In this document: positions 12,180-23,700 of the stretch, one piece after another
How positions within the stretch are numbered: the stretch's first letter is position 1
Layout of the letters: every line of letters begins with the position of its first letter
DNA from: Pomphorhynchus laevis
Taxonomy: Eukaryota > Acanthocephala > Palaeacanthocephala > Echinorhynchida > Pomphorhynchidae
Direction: 5' to 3'
Assembly: GCA_012934845.2 (NCBI GenBank)
Contig: WNNJ02002664.1
Span: 144,578-208,577, forward strand
Length of the DNA stretch: 64,000 nucleotides
The notes under the pieces: model-generated
Seen by the model: only the letters and a program-made list of their open reading frames with translations
The model's database searches: none
Told to the model about the DNA's origin: nothing
Program-made: the position numbers and the translations under genes

Positions 12180-13115
12180 TAATTTATTTAAAGTGGCAAA
12201 TGCGTACCAACTGCACGCTTACAAATCTATTAACTAAAAAACACAACAAAAGTCAAATAGATAAATTTCTTAAATTGTTTAAATGAGATCAGATTTGGCG
12301 TTTGAAACATGGTATGAGGTTGAGTGGCGTATATGAATGGGCAGATGATTCCACGAGAGAGGAGCAGTCACAAGGAAGGAGCGGAAGCTAAAATAGGTAG
12401 AGTAGTTTGGGACATGTGGATGAAGGGAATTACGGGAACGCAAAGAAAAGTAATCAGGACGCGAATTGTCGAGAAAAGGAAAGTTGAAAAATGAAGGAGT
12501 AGGAAAAGTTACAAGACGGAAAGCAATGATAAGAAGACGAATTTGAACACGATAATAAATGGTAGGCAAATCGAGAGAAGCAAGATGGTGAGATGTATGA
12601 TCAAAACGACGAAGACGGAGGAGAATTCGGACGGCTGCGTTTACGATGCGTTGTAGTGGAATAAGAGTGGATTTAGGTGAGTTGGAAAATATACTAAGCC
12701 AGTAATCAAGTCTTGAGAAAATGAGAGAAGATATGAGAGTCATACAAGAAGGGAAATCGATTAATCTACGAATTTGACAGAGGTTGCGGAGAATCAAGGT
12801 AGATGAGCGTACTTTATCTCTAACGAAAGTTTAAGTGAAAGTCGGTTGTCGAAATGCAAGCCTAAGAAAACGAGATTTTCATTGATAGAAAGAATTGTAA
12901 AATTTAATGATACGGAGGGTGCTCTAAGAAGGGGCTTCGAGGAAGGATCCACACTATTTTGGATTTATTAGGATTCAGAGTAAGACGAAGAGAAGAAAGA
13001 TTATTGAAAATTGAGCCAAGACAGTTTGAATCAGAAACACTAAGATCATTAATACGATAAGCAGGTGCATGAGCATAGATGAGAATGTCATCAGCATATT
13101 GTATAACATGGAAGC
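12180..13115 (-). mobile_element. 5'-truncated LINE of the 7.55-11.3 kb family, minus strand
   Basis: From 13115 down: a motif C region (YADDILIYAHAPAYRINDLS), NPNKSKIVWILP, then an open frame at 12797-12279 with SRLDYWLSIFSNSPKSTLIP, LQRIVNAAVRILLRLRRFDH and APLSWNHLPIHIR. The 3' tail with GGCAAATGCGTACC and the GCACGC hairpin half lies at about 12187-12225. The same blocks occur in the LINE at 7.55-11.3 kb and at 50.9-51.8 kb. Truncation at motif C is typical of incomplete target-primed reverse transcription. Confidence 0.85.
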
Positions 13116-13200
13116 TAAATGTATGAAATTAAATGTATGTTAAATGCATGAAATTAAATGTAAGTAAAATGTATGTAAGTATTTCAATACTTAAAATCAT
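13116..13200. repeat. Short degenerate tandem repeat
   Basis: Repeated variants of GAAATTAAATGTATGTAAA at the 5' truncation point of the minus-strand LINE; about five imperfect units of 15-20 bases. Confidence 0.6.
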
Positions 13201-13785
13201 GTTCAAGTTCTAGAATGTCTTCATTTGACGTGTATGTCGGGATGTTGTTGATTTTCAAGGTTGCTTGAATAGGCTTGTATAAGATTTTACAACGACTTGA
13301 ATGTTTTTATTGAGTCCATTAAATCACGGGCAAGCTCAGGGGTGCAAAATGATATCCTAACCTCTACCCACTAATATTTTATTAAATGAAAAATAACTCT
13401 TTATTTGAAACGTGCAGAGAACTCCCTAAGAAGGAAGATGTTGAAAACGTTGTTCCTTGGTAGAGATTCCGTAAATTTAATAGAAATTAAGTTTGTCAGT
13501 TTAAGTGCAGGGGGAAGTGTTCCCTGCTCATCAATATATCCAGTAGACAACAAACCACTTATCTTGTCTGCAATAAGACGATGTTGTTGCTTTGAGCCAG
13601 TATTTGCTGGTGATTGGCAGTTTTATGCATATTTGTCAAATCCTTCGATCGTCCGAGCATGTTGTTATTCAATGATTTTTTGAAAACGAATAATGGGCTA
13701 AATGACTAGTTATGAAATGCCATGTTATTAAACGTTTACAACAAAAAGCGAAGAAAAAAAACGAGGATCAAAGAAAAGCAATAAA
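13201..13785. other. Spacer with one unassigned minus-strand open frame
   Basis: Between two LINE copies. On the minus strand about 72 codons are open from 13640 to 13403 (HRLIADKISGLLSTGY, ALKLTNLISIKFTESLPRN), ending TTCAAATAAAG. No start codon or clear acceptor could be fixed and no family is recognised. It may be a remnant of a host exon or of a repeat. Confidence 0.3.
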
Positions 13786-16330
13786 ATGCATTTTTCTGGA
13801 AATGCAGATACAATCTCAAAGATAAGTGGAACAATCATGTATAAGCATTATCAGGCTTCGATCAAGATAAACAACATATCACACTTTCTATCTGGAGATG
13901 ATTTAAAGAAGCTAGAAAATGAATATGATATTTCCAATGTCCGCTTAGTCACGGGGGAGGATGGCCTTTTTTATTCCCGTGACGTCCGGCTCAACTTACA
14001 TAATCCACGCCCATTCTCCAGCGAATAACGTATGTAACCCTTTTTTGGGTCATAATTTATCCTTCACAGTGGTTAACTTTGACGGACTGACTTTCCCGAT
14101 TGTAATTCATGTCACAAATGGGGCAGGTATTGGGCCTCGAAATGCTCTCTTCCTAGGAGGTGTGGAGTCTGTGGTTCCTCTGAGGATCATACTGGCGATA
14201 AGTGTGAAAAGCCGCCACATTGCATTAACTGTGACGAGAACCATCCTGCATGGTCCAGAAAGTGAATCCTCATTAAATCATAAAAAACAGGTGTTGCGGA
14301 CCTCATGCCCTTCCGGCTAACTTTCCCGAAGCGGCCAAATCTAATTACAACGATATTATATAGACGCAGACGGAAAAAATAAAGATCATAGATGCAAGGC
14401 AACAAGCCAACATGCAGGAACTACTTGAACTTATTCTACACTTATCCACAAAGCTAGACGAAGTATGGACACTTCCTGTGACTACTTCAAAGACAAAAAA
14501 GGCCCATTACTCAAATAAAGAAATGTATCCTTACAAAGCCTTGTTTCATTCAAACTGGCGAAAAAATAAAAAGGATAGGAACTATCGGCGGTTTCCACGG
14601 GAAATGAAGATAACACTGTGGGCAAGTATCTTTACCTAGCCTGGCCGAGTGTGAGAGGGCAACCTTCTCACCTCTAGTCCTGACTAGGAGGAGGCATCCC
14701 GTGGAATTCGGGAGGTGCTTCCGCCTTTAACCTTTTATCTGGTAGAGATGCAGATGTTATAGTCCTTCACGAGTCGCGGTCTATCCGTCTTCCTCATGAC
14801 ATTATTCGATTTATCCCTAAGCACATCTACACCCACTTTACTCCGTATATAACCTTTCCACACTCCTCTTTATCTCAAGGTCTTTTAACCCTAGTCAAGC
14901 GCTCCTTAATATCATCCCTCTTACTGAACTTTTCTTGTCCAGCCCTGTGTTGTTTAGCTATATCACTCTGTAAAAACGGTAAACGCATCAGCATTACCAA
15001 TGTCTATATATGACCGAGATAAATTCACAAGAACCGTGACCTCCTCGATCGTATATTAGGCAGCGGTTATGACATGTTACTTGGTGACTTCAACGGCAGA
15101 ATTGATCGTTGGACTAATGCAGCAGTCCGCATAGCCTGGAACGACTTTCTTATTCACAAACCACCTCCCCCCACCTTTCATTGCTCAACAACTAATTTTC
15201 TCCTCTACATTTTACTTCTACATAAGATATGGTTGTTGAAACCCATCTGTATTGAGCAGTCGCGACAACAACAGACCACCTCTCATGGCCTAATTCGATG
15301 ATGGTTAGGCTGCTTACAAGGAAGTTTCACTTTGATACAATTAGAGTGGCCTTCTTTCAGGCAGCTATCCAACTCTTACTAGAATTGGTAATAAGAGTTT
15401 GACCAAATTTAATTCCTACCTTTCTTCGCAAGCTACCGCGTTCCTTTCGACTACTTAAATATTTTGTAGCATTTAAAATGCTACATATATGTATCATTTT
15501 TTAATCCTATAAAGGTCGAATATACAATCCCATTCCAACAAAAATTAAGGTCCTAGCTAAAATGCTACACCTTCTTAATCTCTCTTTTTTCCGCCAGACA
15601 GGTCCTCTCGAATGAATACTAGAACACTAGATATAGGTTGCAGCTTAGTAGAGATAGGGCGAGCATTGTTTGCCTTAACCCTTCTCAGTATTCTTTTGGA
15701 AGATATTCAAGGAGAAGTTTGTCTGCAGGAAGGAGAGAACCTTGGGTTTGATCGGTAGCATAGGCCTCAACAAAGTTGTGCAGGAGTTACTGCCTTTCAC
15801 AAATTATGGATCCACTCAGTCCTCCAACCAATCCCGTTATAGGGTGACTTCAGGAGCAAGGACCTATCTGTCACAGATATCCTAAACTCCCGGGGACCTT
15901 TTTCGGGCACCTCCAAATCCCATGCGCCACTATTCACTCATGTCTGTCAGCTTTCGACAGATAATTAGAGAAAGGAGGTCGCCATCACAATGCTTTTAGC
16001 CTTACCGTCCGATGTTGCCACCATCAACATTAGCTGACGAATATTTTTTTCATAAAAGAGATCGTTTACATGCCCTAAATACCCATAGCCCATTTCGATT
16101 CAAAACTCCCTCTTCTCTATCTAGGAAAAGCGCTTGTGCGTAGAATCCGCGACCATCTAAGTATGCATAATTTGATCCCACTAAGTTTTCACGAGTTCGT
16201 CAAAGGTCGCTTAGTCCGTTCAGCCATATGCGAAAGCCTTGGTTTTCTCTTGATAACAATCATCAGCTTGCTGTAGTTGTTTCCCTTGATTTTTCCGCTG
16301 CGTTTGACCTTACTTCCATTAGGATAAAAC
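13786..16330 (+). mobile_element. I/Jockey-type LINE with ORF1 and ORF2 remnants, plus strand
   Basis: ORF1 lies at about 13786-14630: KINNISHFLSGDDLKKLENE, NPFLGHNLSFTVVNFDGLTF, then zinc knuckles CGVCGSSEDHTGDKC and PHCINCDENHPAWSRKC in a shifted frame at about 14140-14270. ORF2 begins after 14640 with endonuclease (GRDADVIVLHESRSIRLPHD, LLGDFNGRIDRWTNAA at about 15074-15120). An RT remnant at about 16080-16320 includes LGKALVRRIRDHLSMHNLIP, SFHEFVKGRLVRSAICES and VVSLDFSAAFDLT (motif A). The sequence stops matching RT after motif A. Numerous stops and frame changes show an old copy. Confidence 0.8.
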
Positions 16331-16850
16331 CTTACTAACACCCAAACCTTACTAACATGGTAGAACCTGAGTTAGTTTAGCTTTGAGCTTCGCGGGACAT
16401 GATACAGCTTAGAGCCATGATATTCACTTTTAAGGGCTAGGGCAATACTCTACTCAAACCTGTCTAACATGATAGAAGTTATGTTAGCATAGCCTTGAGG
16501 ACCAATCTACTCATAACGTACGCTGCTAATTAAAAAGCTTCCTCTGAGTATGTTGCAAAAGGAAGAGTGAATCATACGAAGACGATCAATGATCGATATG
16601 CAAAATATTTACAAAGTCTAAAACGAGATATTTAATATTCTATAGTAAACGTTTGTTTCTATGTGAGCAATATGAAATATTATAATCTTTCTGAAAAAAT
16701 GTACAAAAACCTTAGGATTCTAAATTTTGTAAATATTTTTAAAATAAATACTGAACCAGACAAAGACGAGCAACCTGCAACGTATTTGCTTTCGATCTAC
16801 CCCTTGAGGGGGAGATTGGGCAAGTCTTTAAGAAGAAGCTCGACGCCATG
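16331..16850. other. Unassigned sequence with short internal repeats
   Basis: Contains paired motifs such as ACCTTACTAACA and ATGGTAGAACCTGAGTTAG versus ATGATAGAAGTTATGTTAG about 115 bases apart, suggesting an imperfect tandem duplication. No coding sequence was recognised. Confidence 0.35.
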
Positions 16851-19275
16851 TTATAATTCACATGTTATAATATGAAAATTTGTCGTAAATTTTAAATTAA
16901 ATAACTTTTTTACTAAACCATGTGAATTTTAAAAAGGGTTAAAATTGTAAGAACAATTCAGATTTTTAAAATTATATGCTTAATCATTATCTTGTTCTTT
17001 TGAAATATCAAGCAAAAGTTGTTTATATTATTGAAATTATTTGATTTTTTATTTTATTAAAAAATAAATAAAATTATTTTTTTAGTGCTCCAACTGATTT
17101 CTCTAGTTAATCTTTAGATTAAAAGCTTATCATTATATCGTGAAATTAAAAAATTTCAAATAATTCAAAATCTTTTTTAAATAATCTTTTTTCTCGACGC
17201 CATCCCTAATCAAGTGTCATTCTGGAGAGCGCCATCGCTTCGATATTATGATCCAAGCGCTAGTTATCGATGCGTCAAGCATCTTCAAAAAGACCTCGCC
17301 TCCTACCCCCATGAAGAGGGAAATATTAAAACAATATCGATCCCTCTTCCCCATGAAAAGAGGGATTAAGGATTTATTTTTGGACTAGTAAAATATACCT
17401 TTAATCCTCTTCCCCATGAATCTTTTCAACGAGAAAAGATATTGCTTTTCTTGGAGACTATCGATCCCCGTTCCCTATCTGCCTTTTCTCCAAGAAAATC
17501 TTTTGATTTTCTTTGATAAAAAATGATTGTAAAAATTATAGTACAAACGATTGTAACATTTATTATCAAATTTTAGCATGTAATGTGGGGTAGCATTGAA
17601 GAAGATTTGATTACGAAAGTAAACTTAAAGTGTGGTAAATACGATTGTCATTTTCTGAACATGATAACGGTAGTTAGTGAAATATCAAAAATAATTTCGT
17701 GTTTTTTTGATAAAGCTCCAATAATTATTTATCAAGAATAGATTATTATCAACTATTGAAAATACGATTGTTATCACATTAAAATCTTTTTTAAAAATGA
17801 GCGGAATTTATTCCAGATCAAATTCCAATATTAAATAATGTTTCAATAAAATGCGCATGTGCTTTTATCTACATATTGAATTAGAGTATAAATATATGTA
17901 TATGATCGTTTTACAATTTAGTATAAAAACGTTCAAATATGCACATGTTATAAAATGAAATTTGTCGTAAATTCAAAATTAAATACTTATTTTACTAAAA
18001 TATCTAAATTCAAATAACAAAAATTTATACTCGTCAGAACAGTTAAGATTTTTGAAATTATATTCTTAATCATAATATTGTCCTCTTTTAAATTTCAAGC
18101 AATTTTTGTTTATATAAGTTATATTATTTAATTTTTAATTTTATTAAAAAAAATTATAATTAATTTTTTAGTGCTTTAACTGATTTTTCCAAATAATCTT
18201 TGGATTAAAAGCTTAACAGTACGTAGTATATTGTGAAATTAAAAAATTTCAAATTATTCAAAATTGGTTTTAAAAAAGGCGTAATTTCTTCCCGATCAAC
18301 TTTCAAACGTTAAATAATGTTTCAATAAAATGTACATGTTGTTTTATCTACATATTGAATTAAAGTATAAATATATGTATACGTTCGTTTTACAATTTAG
18401 AATAAAAAAACGTAAAAATATGTACATGTTATAATATGAAAATATGTCGTAAATTCAATATTAAATAACTATTTTACTAAAATATGTGAATTCAAATAAA
18501 TAAACGTTTTTACTCATTATAACAACTTAGATTTTTAAAATAATATTCTTAATCATAATCTTGTCCTTTTTAAATTTCAAGAAAAATTTGTTTATATGAG
18601 TGAAATTATTTAATTTTTAATTTTATTAAAAAATAATTAAAATTATTTTTTTAGTGCTTTAACTGATTTCTTCAAATAATCTTTAGATTAAAAGCTCATT
18701 ATTACGTAGTATATTGTGGAATTTAAACATATTGAATAATTTTTTAATCTTTTTTAAAAATGAGCGTGATTTCTTCCCGATCAAATTTTAATATTAAATA
18801 ATTTATTAATAAAATGTACATGTGATTTTATCTACATATTGAATTAAAGTATAAATGTATTTATACGATCGTTTGACGATTTAGAATAAAAATACCTACA
18901 AATATGCACATGTTATGATACGAAAATTTTTTGTAAAATACTAAAATATATAAATTTAAATAAAAAAAAACATTTTCACTTCTCAGAACAATTTAGATTT
19001 TCGAAATTATATTCTTAATCATAATCTTGTCCTTTCAAAATTTTAAGCAATATTGGTTTATATGAGTGAGAATTTTTAATTTTTAATTATATTAAAAAAT
19101 AATTAAAATTAATTTTTTAGTGCTTTAGCTGATTTTTCCAAATAATCTTTAGATTAAAAGCTTATCATTACAACTAATTTTGTGAAATAAGTTGATTTTA
19201 CTGATTTAACTGATTTTACCCAAAAAAAAATTTTTAGATTAAAAGTGTATTATTACATAGTATATTGTGAAATAA
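16851..19275. repeat. Diverged tandem repeat, unit about 480 bp, four copies
   Basis: The blocks CACATGTTATAATATGAAAA, TTAATTTTTAATTTTATTAA and TTAGTGCTTTAACTGATTT recur in the same order. The first block starts near 16858, 17941, 18422 and 18904; the TAGTGCT block lies near 17083, 18171, 18652 and 19117. Spacing between the last three copies is 465-483 bases. The first copy is separated by about 1,080 bases because about 600 bases of unrelated, less AT-rich sequence (about 17190-17780) sit inside it. Divergence between copies is noticeable, so the array is not recent. Confidence 0.8.
17711..17760 (+). repeat. Solo fragment of the foldback family seen at 21656-21871
   Basis: GCTCCAATAATTATTTATCA and ATTATTATCAACTATT match the outer end of the right arm of the 21.7-kb foldback, showing a second, partial copy. 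Only about 50 bases are recognisable. Confidence 0.55.
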
Positions 19276-20620
19276 AAAATTTTCAAAACGTTCTTTTACT
19301 CCAAGCAATCAAGACACTAAAGTCTTCGTATCATGCCATAATCATCACCGATTATTTCATTAAATGGTTTTATATATTCTGTATTTTTCAATGTCAAATA
19401 TGTAGCTTGACCAAACAGTTGGCTTTTACCGTTCTATTTGAATACTATAGCTAAACAAGATTAGCGACAAAATTTTAATTTGAATGTGTCACAAGATTCT
19501 CTTTACCGTTGTTAAAATCGTTGTTATAAAGATCAGAAAGTTACATTTTTGGGAGTAAAACGGGTGTGTATACTTTGGTAAAAATTAAGTACTGATCTAA
19601 GATGATTAGAATGACCTAATATGTATCAGATTACTAAGGTTTAGATGACCTAGATGCTTGGATTGATTTTTACTTCTAACGGACAATAACGTATATATCT
19701 ATACCCGACAAAATCGACGGGCAGAAGTTTTTCATTAATTTAGTCTTTTCGCCTGATATGTTGCAGATGTCGCTAAAGCGATGCTGATACTTTGATATTA
19801 TTTTCCTTTTCTCAACATTTTTAATCTTAAAATATTTTTCTGGCATATTTGCACTTATCTACTACACCTGAAAACTATCTAGAAATTTCATAGAATTTGT
19901 ACTATTTGTTCTGAGAACAATTACCGGAATTCTTTCATTGACCCTAACTGTTACGATAAAAGTTATTGTTATACTTTATGAGGTTTCTCCAAACTCCGTG
20001 GCCTTTTTCAAAATATTAAGGCCGGTAATTTGTAAAATGCCTAGGTATTTGCTCAAATCGTTAAACTTAGTTGTTTTGCGTGCTGGAGGTTGATGTTATA
20101 AAGTGAGAGACAAGTTATGCAAATTAAACAAAATAGATATTCAAAACTAAAAAATTAACGTATGGATATTTTACCAAGAGAAATTACACTCAAAAATTTA
20201 ATCAAAGATATTAAATATTGTAAATTTTTATATTTAAAATAAAATTTTGTAAATAAATAATATTTTTATTTTTATTTTAAAAATTACATGTATTACCTGT
20301 AATCAGAAATTTTCATAATTATCAGAATGAAATTAAATTCAATTAAAGTTTTTAAGTTATTTTTTTTTCAATCCAATAAACAGTAAAAGCAGTTTTAAAC
20401 GTATGTAATTTTAAAATGCATGTAAGAGAAATATCACGGGTAACATTACAGTAGAACGAACAGCTTGTTTATAAATATTTTTTTATAAAACAATGGTTTG
20501 ACCTTCCTAGATCTTCCGATTCCTGCATTATTTGGTTCGTCATTTTTCGAATAATAGTAATTGCAGTATTTTATTGCAATCGTTTTCTGGGGCATTTACA
20601 AAAACCGCAAAGGAAGGTAA
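19276..20620. other. AT-rich spacer upstream of the phosphatase exons
   Basis: No repeat or gene is firmly recognised. A short segment at 20565-20616 between an acceptor-like TTGCAG and a donor-like GGAAG|GTAAGA could be a small exon encoding an IQ-like stretch in one frame (ILLQSFSGAFTKTAK), as expected at the N-terminus of PPEF/RdgC proteins, but frame and phase with the next exon could not be reconciled. Confidence 0.3.
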
Positions 20621-20623
20621 GAT

Positions 20624-20782
20624 ATGCTGTTTTACTATTTGCAAAATAATCTTGAATTAGAATTTTTGCTGTTCCCTTTGCTGAATGATGACGATTTTGA
20701 ACACAGCAATTTGTTTGAAGTTTCATTTGCCCAAGGAGATATTGCAATTATTCAATATATTGACGCTGTTAAGAAACATCTT
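20624..20782 (+). CDS. PPEF-like gene, first recognised exon
   Basis: 53 codons from ATG 20624 to donor CTT|GTAAGT. FAQGDIAIIQYIDAVKKHL fits the segment before the catalytic core in PPEF proteins (DLDVLIGAFKAGKLL in RdgC). The earlier NNLELEFLLFPLLNDDD resembles the helix after the IQ motif. In-frame TAA at 20618 precedes the ATG, so either this is the initiator or an upstream exon splices in at AG 20620-20621. Confidence 0.65.
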
Positions 20783-23700
20783 GTAAGTTTCTTTCGCGGT
20801 TTAAAATTTGTTATAATCAGCTTTTTACTTAATTATAAAATTGTTTAATATAAATAGTAATGAATTGTTGTGATTTATTAGGAGTAAATTAGAAACACTT
20901 TTGAGATAGAATCTAAAGCAAGTGGCAGCAGGAAAACTGCAAAAGAACAGAATGTGTAATTTGGTTTATTTTACATCTATTTGATATCGTGTTCATTAAA
21001 TACGCATTAGTTTTTATCAATTGAATTAGTTTACTATCGTTACATTAATAGAATAATTGAGATACAATAATATTCTAGAAATATATAAAAGTTGAAATAC
21101 AACACTTTTCTGACTCAATATTATGCATTCGAAATTATTAATGTATTTGTGTTTATTAAAGTAAATAAATGTTCAAATTAATGTGTACATACAAGATGGC
21201 GAGAAACACTAATTAATCTTAGATGATATTTAAGCATTCAATATGCATATATTTTCCTTTATATTCTTTGATATTTGAATATTATTTGTGTAAATTATAA
21301 TTTGAATATGATTTGTGATATTTATAATTTGAATAAGATTTGTGTTTTTAGCTGTCCCATCATCAAGCATTTATCGATGAGATCTACCATTGGTAAAATC
21401 AATGCTCTTAATCGACCATCTATTTTAATAAAATGACATGTTAAGGAGTAAGATTTGTGCAGCTATATACAAATCTTACTTATTAATTAATATTCAAATA
21501 TATATTTTTTCAGTATATTTCAATATTTTTCAGTGTTTCTCAAATCCAAATTTTCCGTTTTTGTATTTTTTTGTTTTTAATTTGACACTATCTAAAAGGA
21601 AATATTTACATTATTATGATAATGATAATAATGTTACATCATAATATTATATTATTTAAATAGTTGATAATGATCCTATATTTATAAATTATTATTGGAG
21701 CTGGATCAAAGAAAAGAGGATTTTTTTATGTTTTGCTAACTTCTGTTCGCATCTTCATAAAATTACATCTGAAGATGCTAACAGAAGTTAGCGAAATATA
21801 AAAAAAATCATATTTTCTTTGATTCAGCTCCAATAATAATTTATTAATAATGGATCATTATCAACTATTTAAAAGTAAATATTTCCCTTCAGAATAATTT
21901 ATTAGAATAAATAGTAATGTTTAAATTAGAATATTTGTATTTTATTGTGAGATAAAAATTAAGTTTATTGTAAATGCATATTACACAATTTTTCTGATCT
22001 TGAAAGAAATCATTTTGCCTTTAAGTTTAAAAGTTTGTGATAATTCAGTGTCTTCTTGCTTTGTGCCGATTTTAAGACAGTAAATTTATCTCTTAAAATG
22101 AGGATCGCTTTGAAATTGGTCAAATTGTTAAGAGCATGAACAAAGAATTTTACGGTCGACGTTTTTCACATATTATCAAATATAAGAAATAATCATCATG
22201 ATCGCAAATAATAAAACTCATACATTCATTATAGGTTCAAATCGTAACAAAATTATAAATTTTGTTAAATTTTAATAAAATTATAAATTTTGTAAATGTA
22301 GCATTTTATAAAATCTAATTATAATTTCAAACACTAACGTTTTATATCAGCAAGATTGTGACATATCAGGAATGCCATCTTTCGCTATACTATTTTGTTT
22401 AGCAAATGGTGAAATAATTAATTTAAATTATTCAATGTATTAATTAATCAATCTTAGGTTAGGAAACGACTAGAACGTTTGTCTATAAAAATATACATTA
22501 CGTTTTTAAAAGACGCTTTATTGACTCAATTGAACTTAACGTCTTATGTTGGATTTTTAGATAATTTTTAGCTTTTGAGTGTTTTATTTTTATTTATTTA
22601 TTGTTTATGTTCAACATTTGTTTTCAACGTGTAGTTATTAACGCAACAATTATTTTAATAAAGTATTTATGTACATTTAATTATTTGCTTTAGTTACTAA
22701 AGCAAATTTTCGTTTTGTCAGAATGGAATCCACGATTTTCGAAGTTTTAAAATTCTGTTAAAACCATCTTTTTACAGTTTCACTATTTAGTAAAAATAGT
22801 TTTCAACACGAATTTGATAAGTTTAACAATTTATATTATAAACAGTCTACATTTAAAGTGTTAATCGTACTATACTTTGATTTCAATACACAATGTCGGT
22901 TTAAATGACTTTGTATTGGTAACAAAATATACTTTACGTTTGTAGAATAGCGATTTTTGAGTTATCAATAAAGATAATGCATTCCAGTATGTAGTTCGTA
23001 TTAACTTCTAATATTTACTTCTAGTATTTGCAATTTAATTTTTCAGATTAAATATTTATTTTAATTTTAACATTCTATATATTCCATATAAAATAAAAAA
23101 AATTATCTTCTTTTGATGTACTTTATTGTATTCATAATAAAATACTAATTCAATAAAATTGACTTATTATGATTATAAAATAATAATTTTTTAGTTTTTA
23201 TTAATTATAATAAGCAAAAATAATTAATTATTAAGTTATAATCATTTCACATATGCTCTTTTGGCTACATATCTTGTCCACAAAAAAAACAAAATACATT
23301 GTCGGCAATGCTAACGATAAACCTGACATATTGCAACTTTTACACATTTATTGCCAATGTACAGTACTGAATTTGATTTTTTCTCTTCTTATTTATTGGT
23401 GGACCTGTCAGTGGCTCCGTTCACATTTCTACAGAAAATAAATTCTATTCCATCATATATATCGAATTATAATTCATAATAAAATACTAATTTAATTGAC
23501 TAGTTATGCTTATGAAATTATATAACTTTTTGTTTATACTTATTATAAGCAAAAAAAAATTAATTATTAAGTTATAATTATAATTAAATTATATTAGTGA
23601 ATTATAATTCATAATAAAATACTAATTTAATTGACTAATTATGCTTATAAAATTATATAATTTTTTGTTTATACTTATTATAAGCAAAAAAAATTAATTA

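Noticed and set aside
13403-13640. Terminal exon of a host gene on the minus strand
   Set aside because: Open for about 72 codons and followed by AATAAA-like sequence, but no acceptor, upstream exon or family could be supported; left as an unassigned frame.
16663-16875. 70-codon plus-strand frame as a 5' exon of the phosphatase gene
   Set aside because: No IQ motif or PPEF similarity, no consensus splice sites at its ends, and its 3' part runs into the 480-bp repeat.
23253-23441. 62-codon frame with several Trp residues in the core module
   Set aside because: The frame is broken in the two other copies of the module (30214 and 31885), so it is not a conserved protein.
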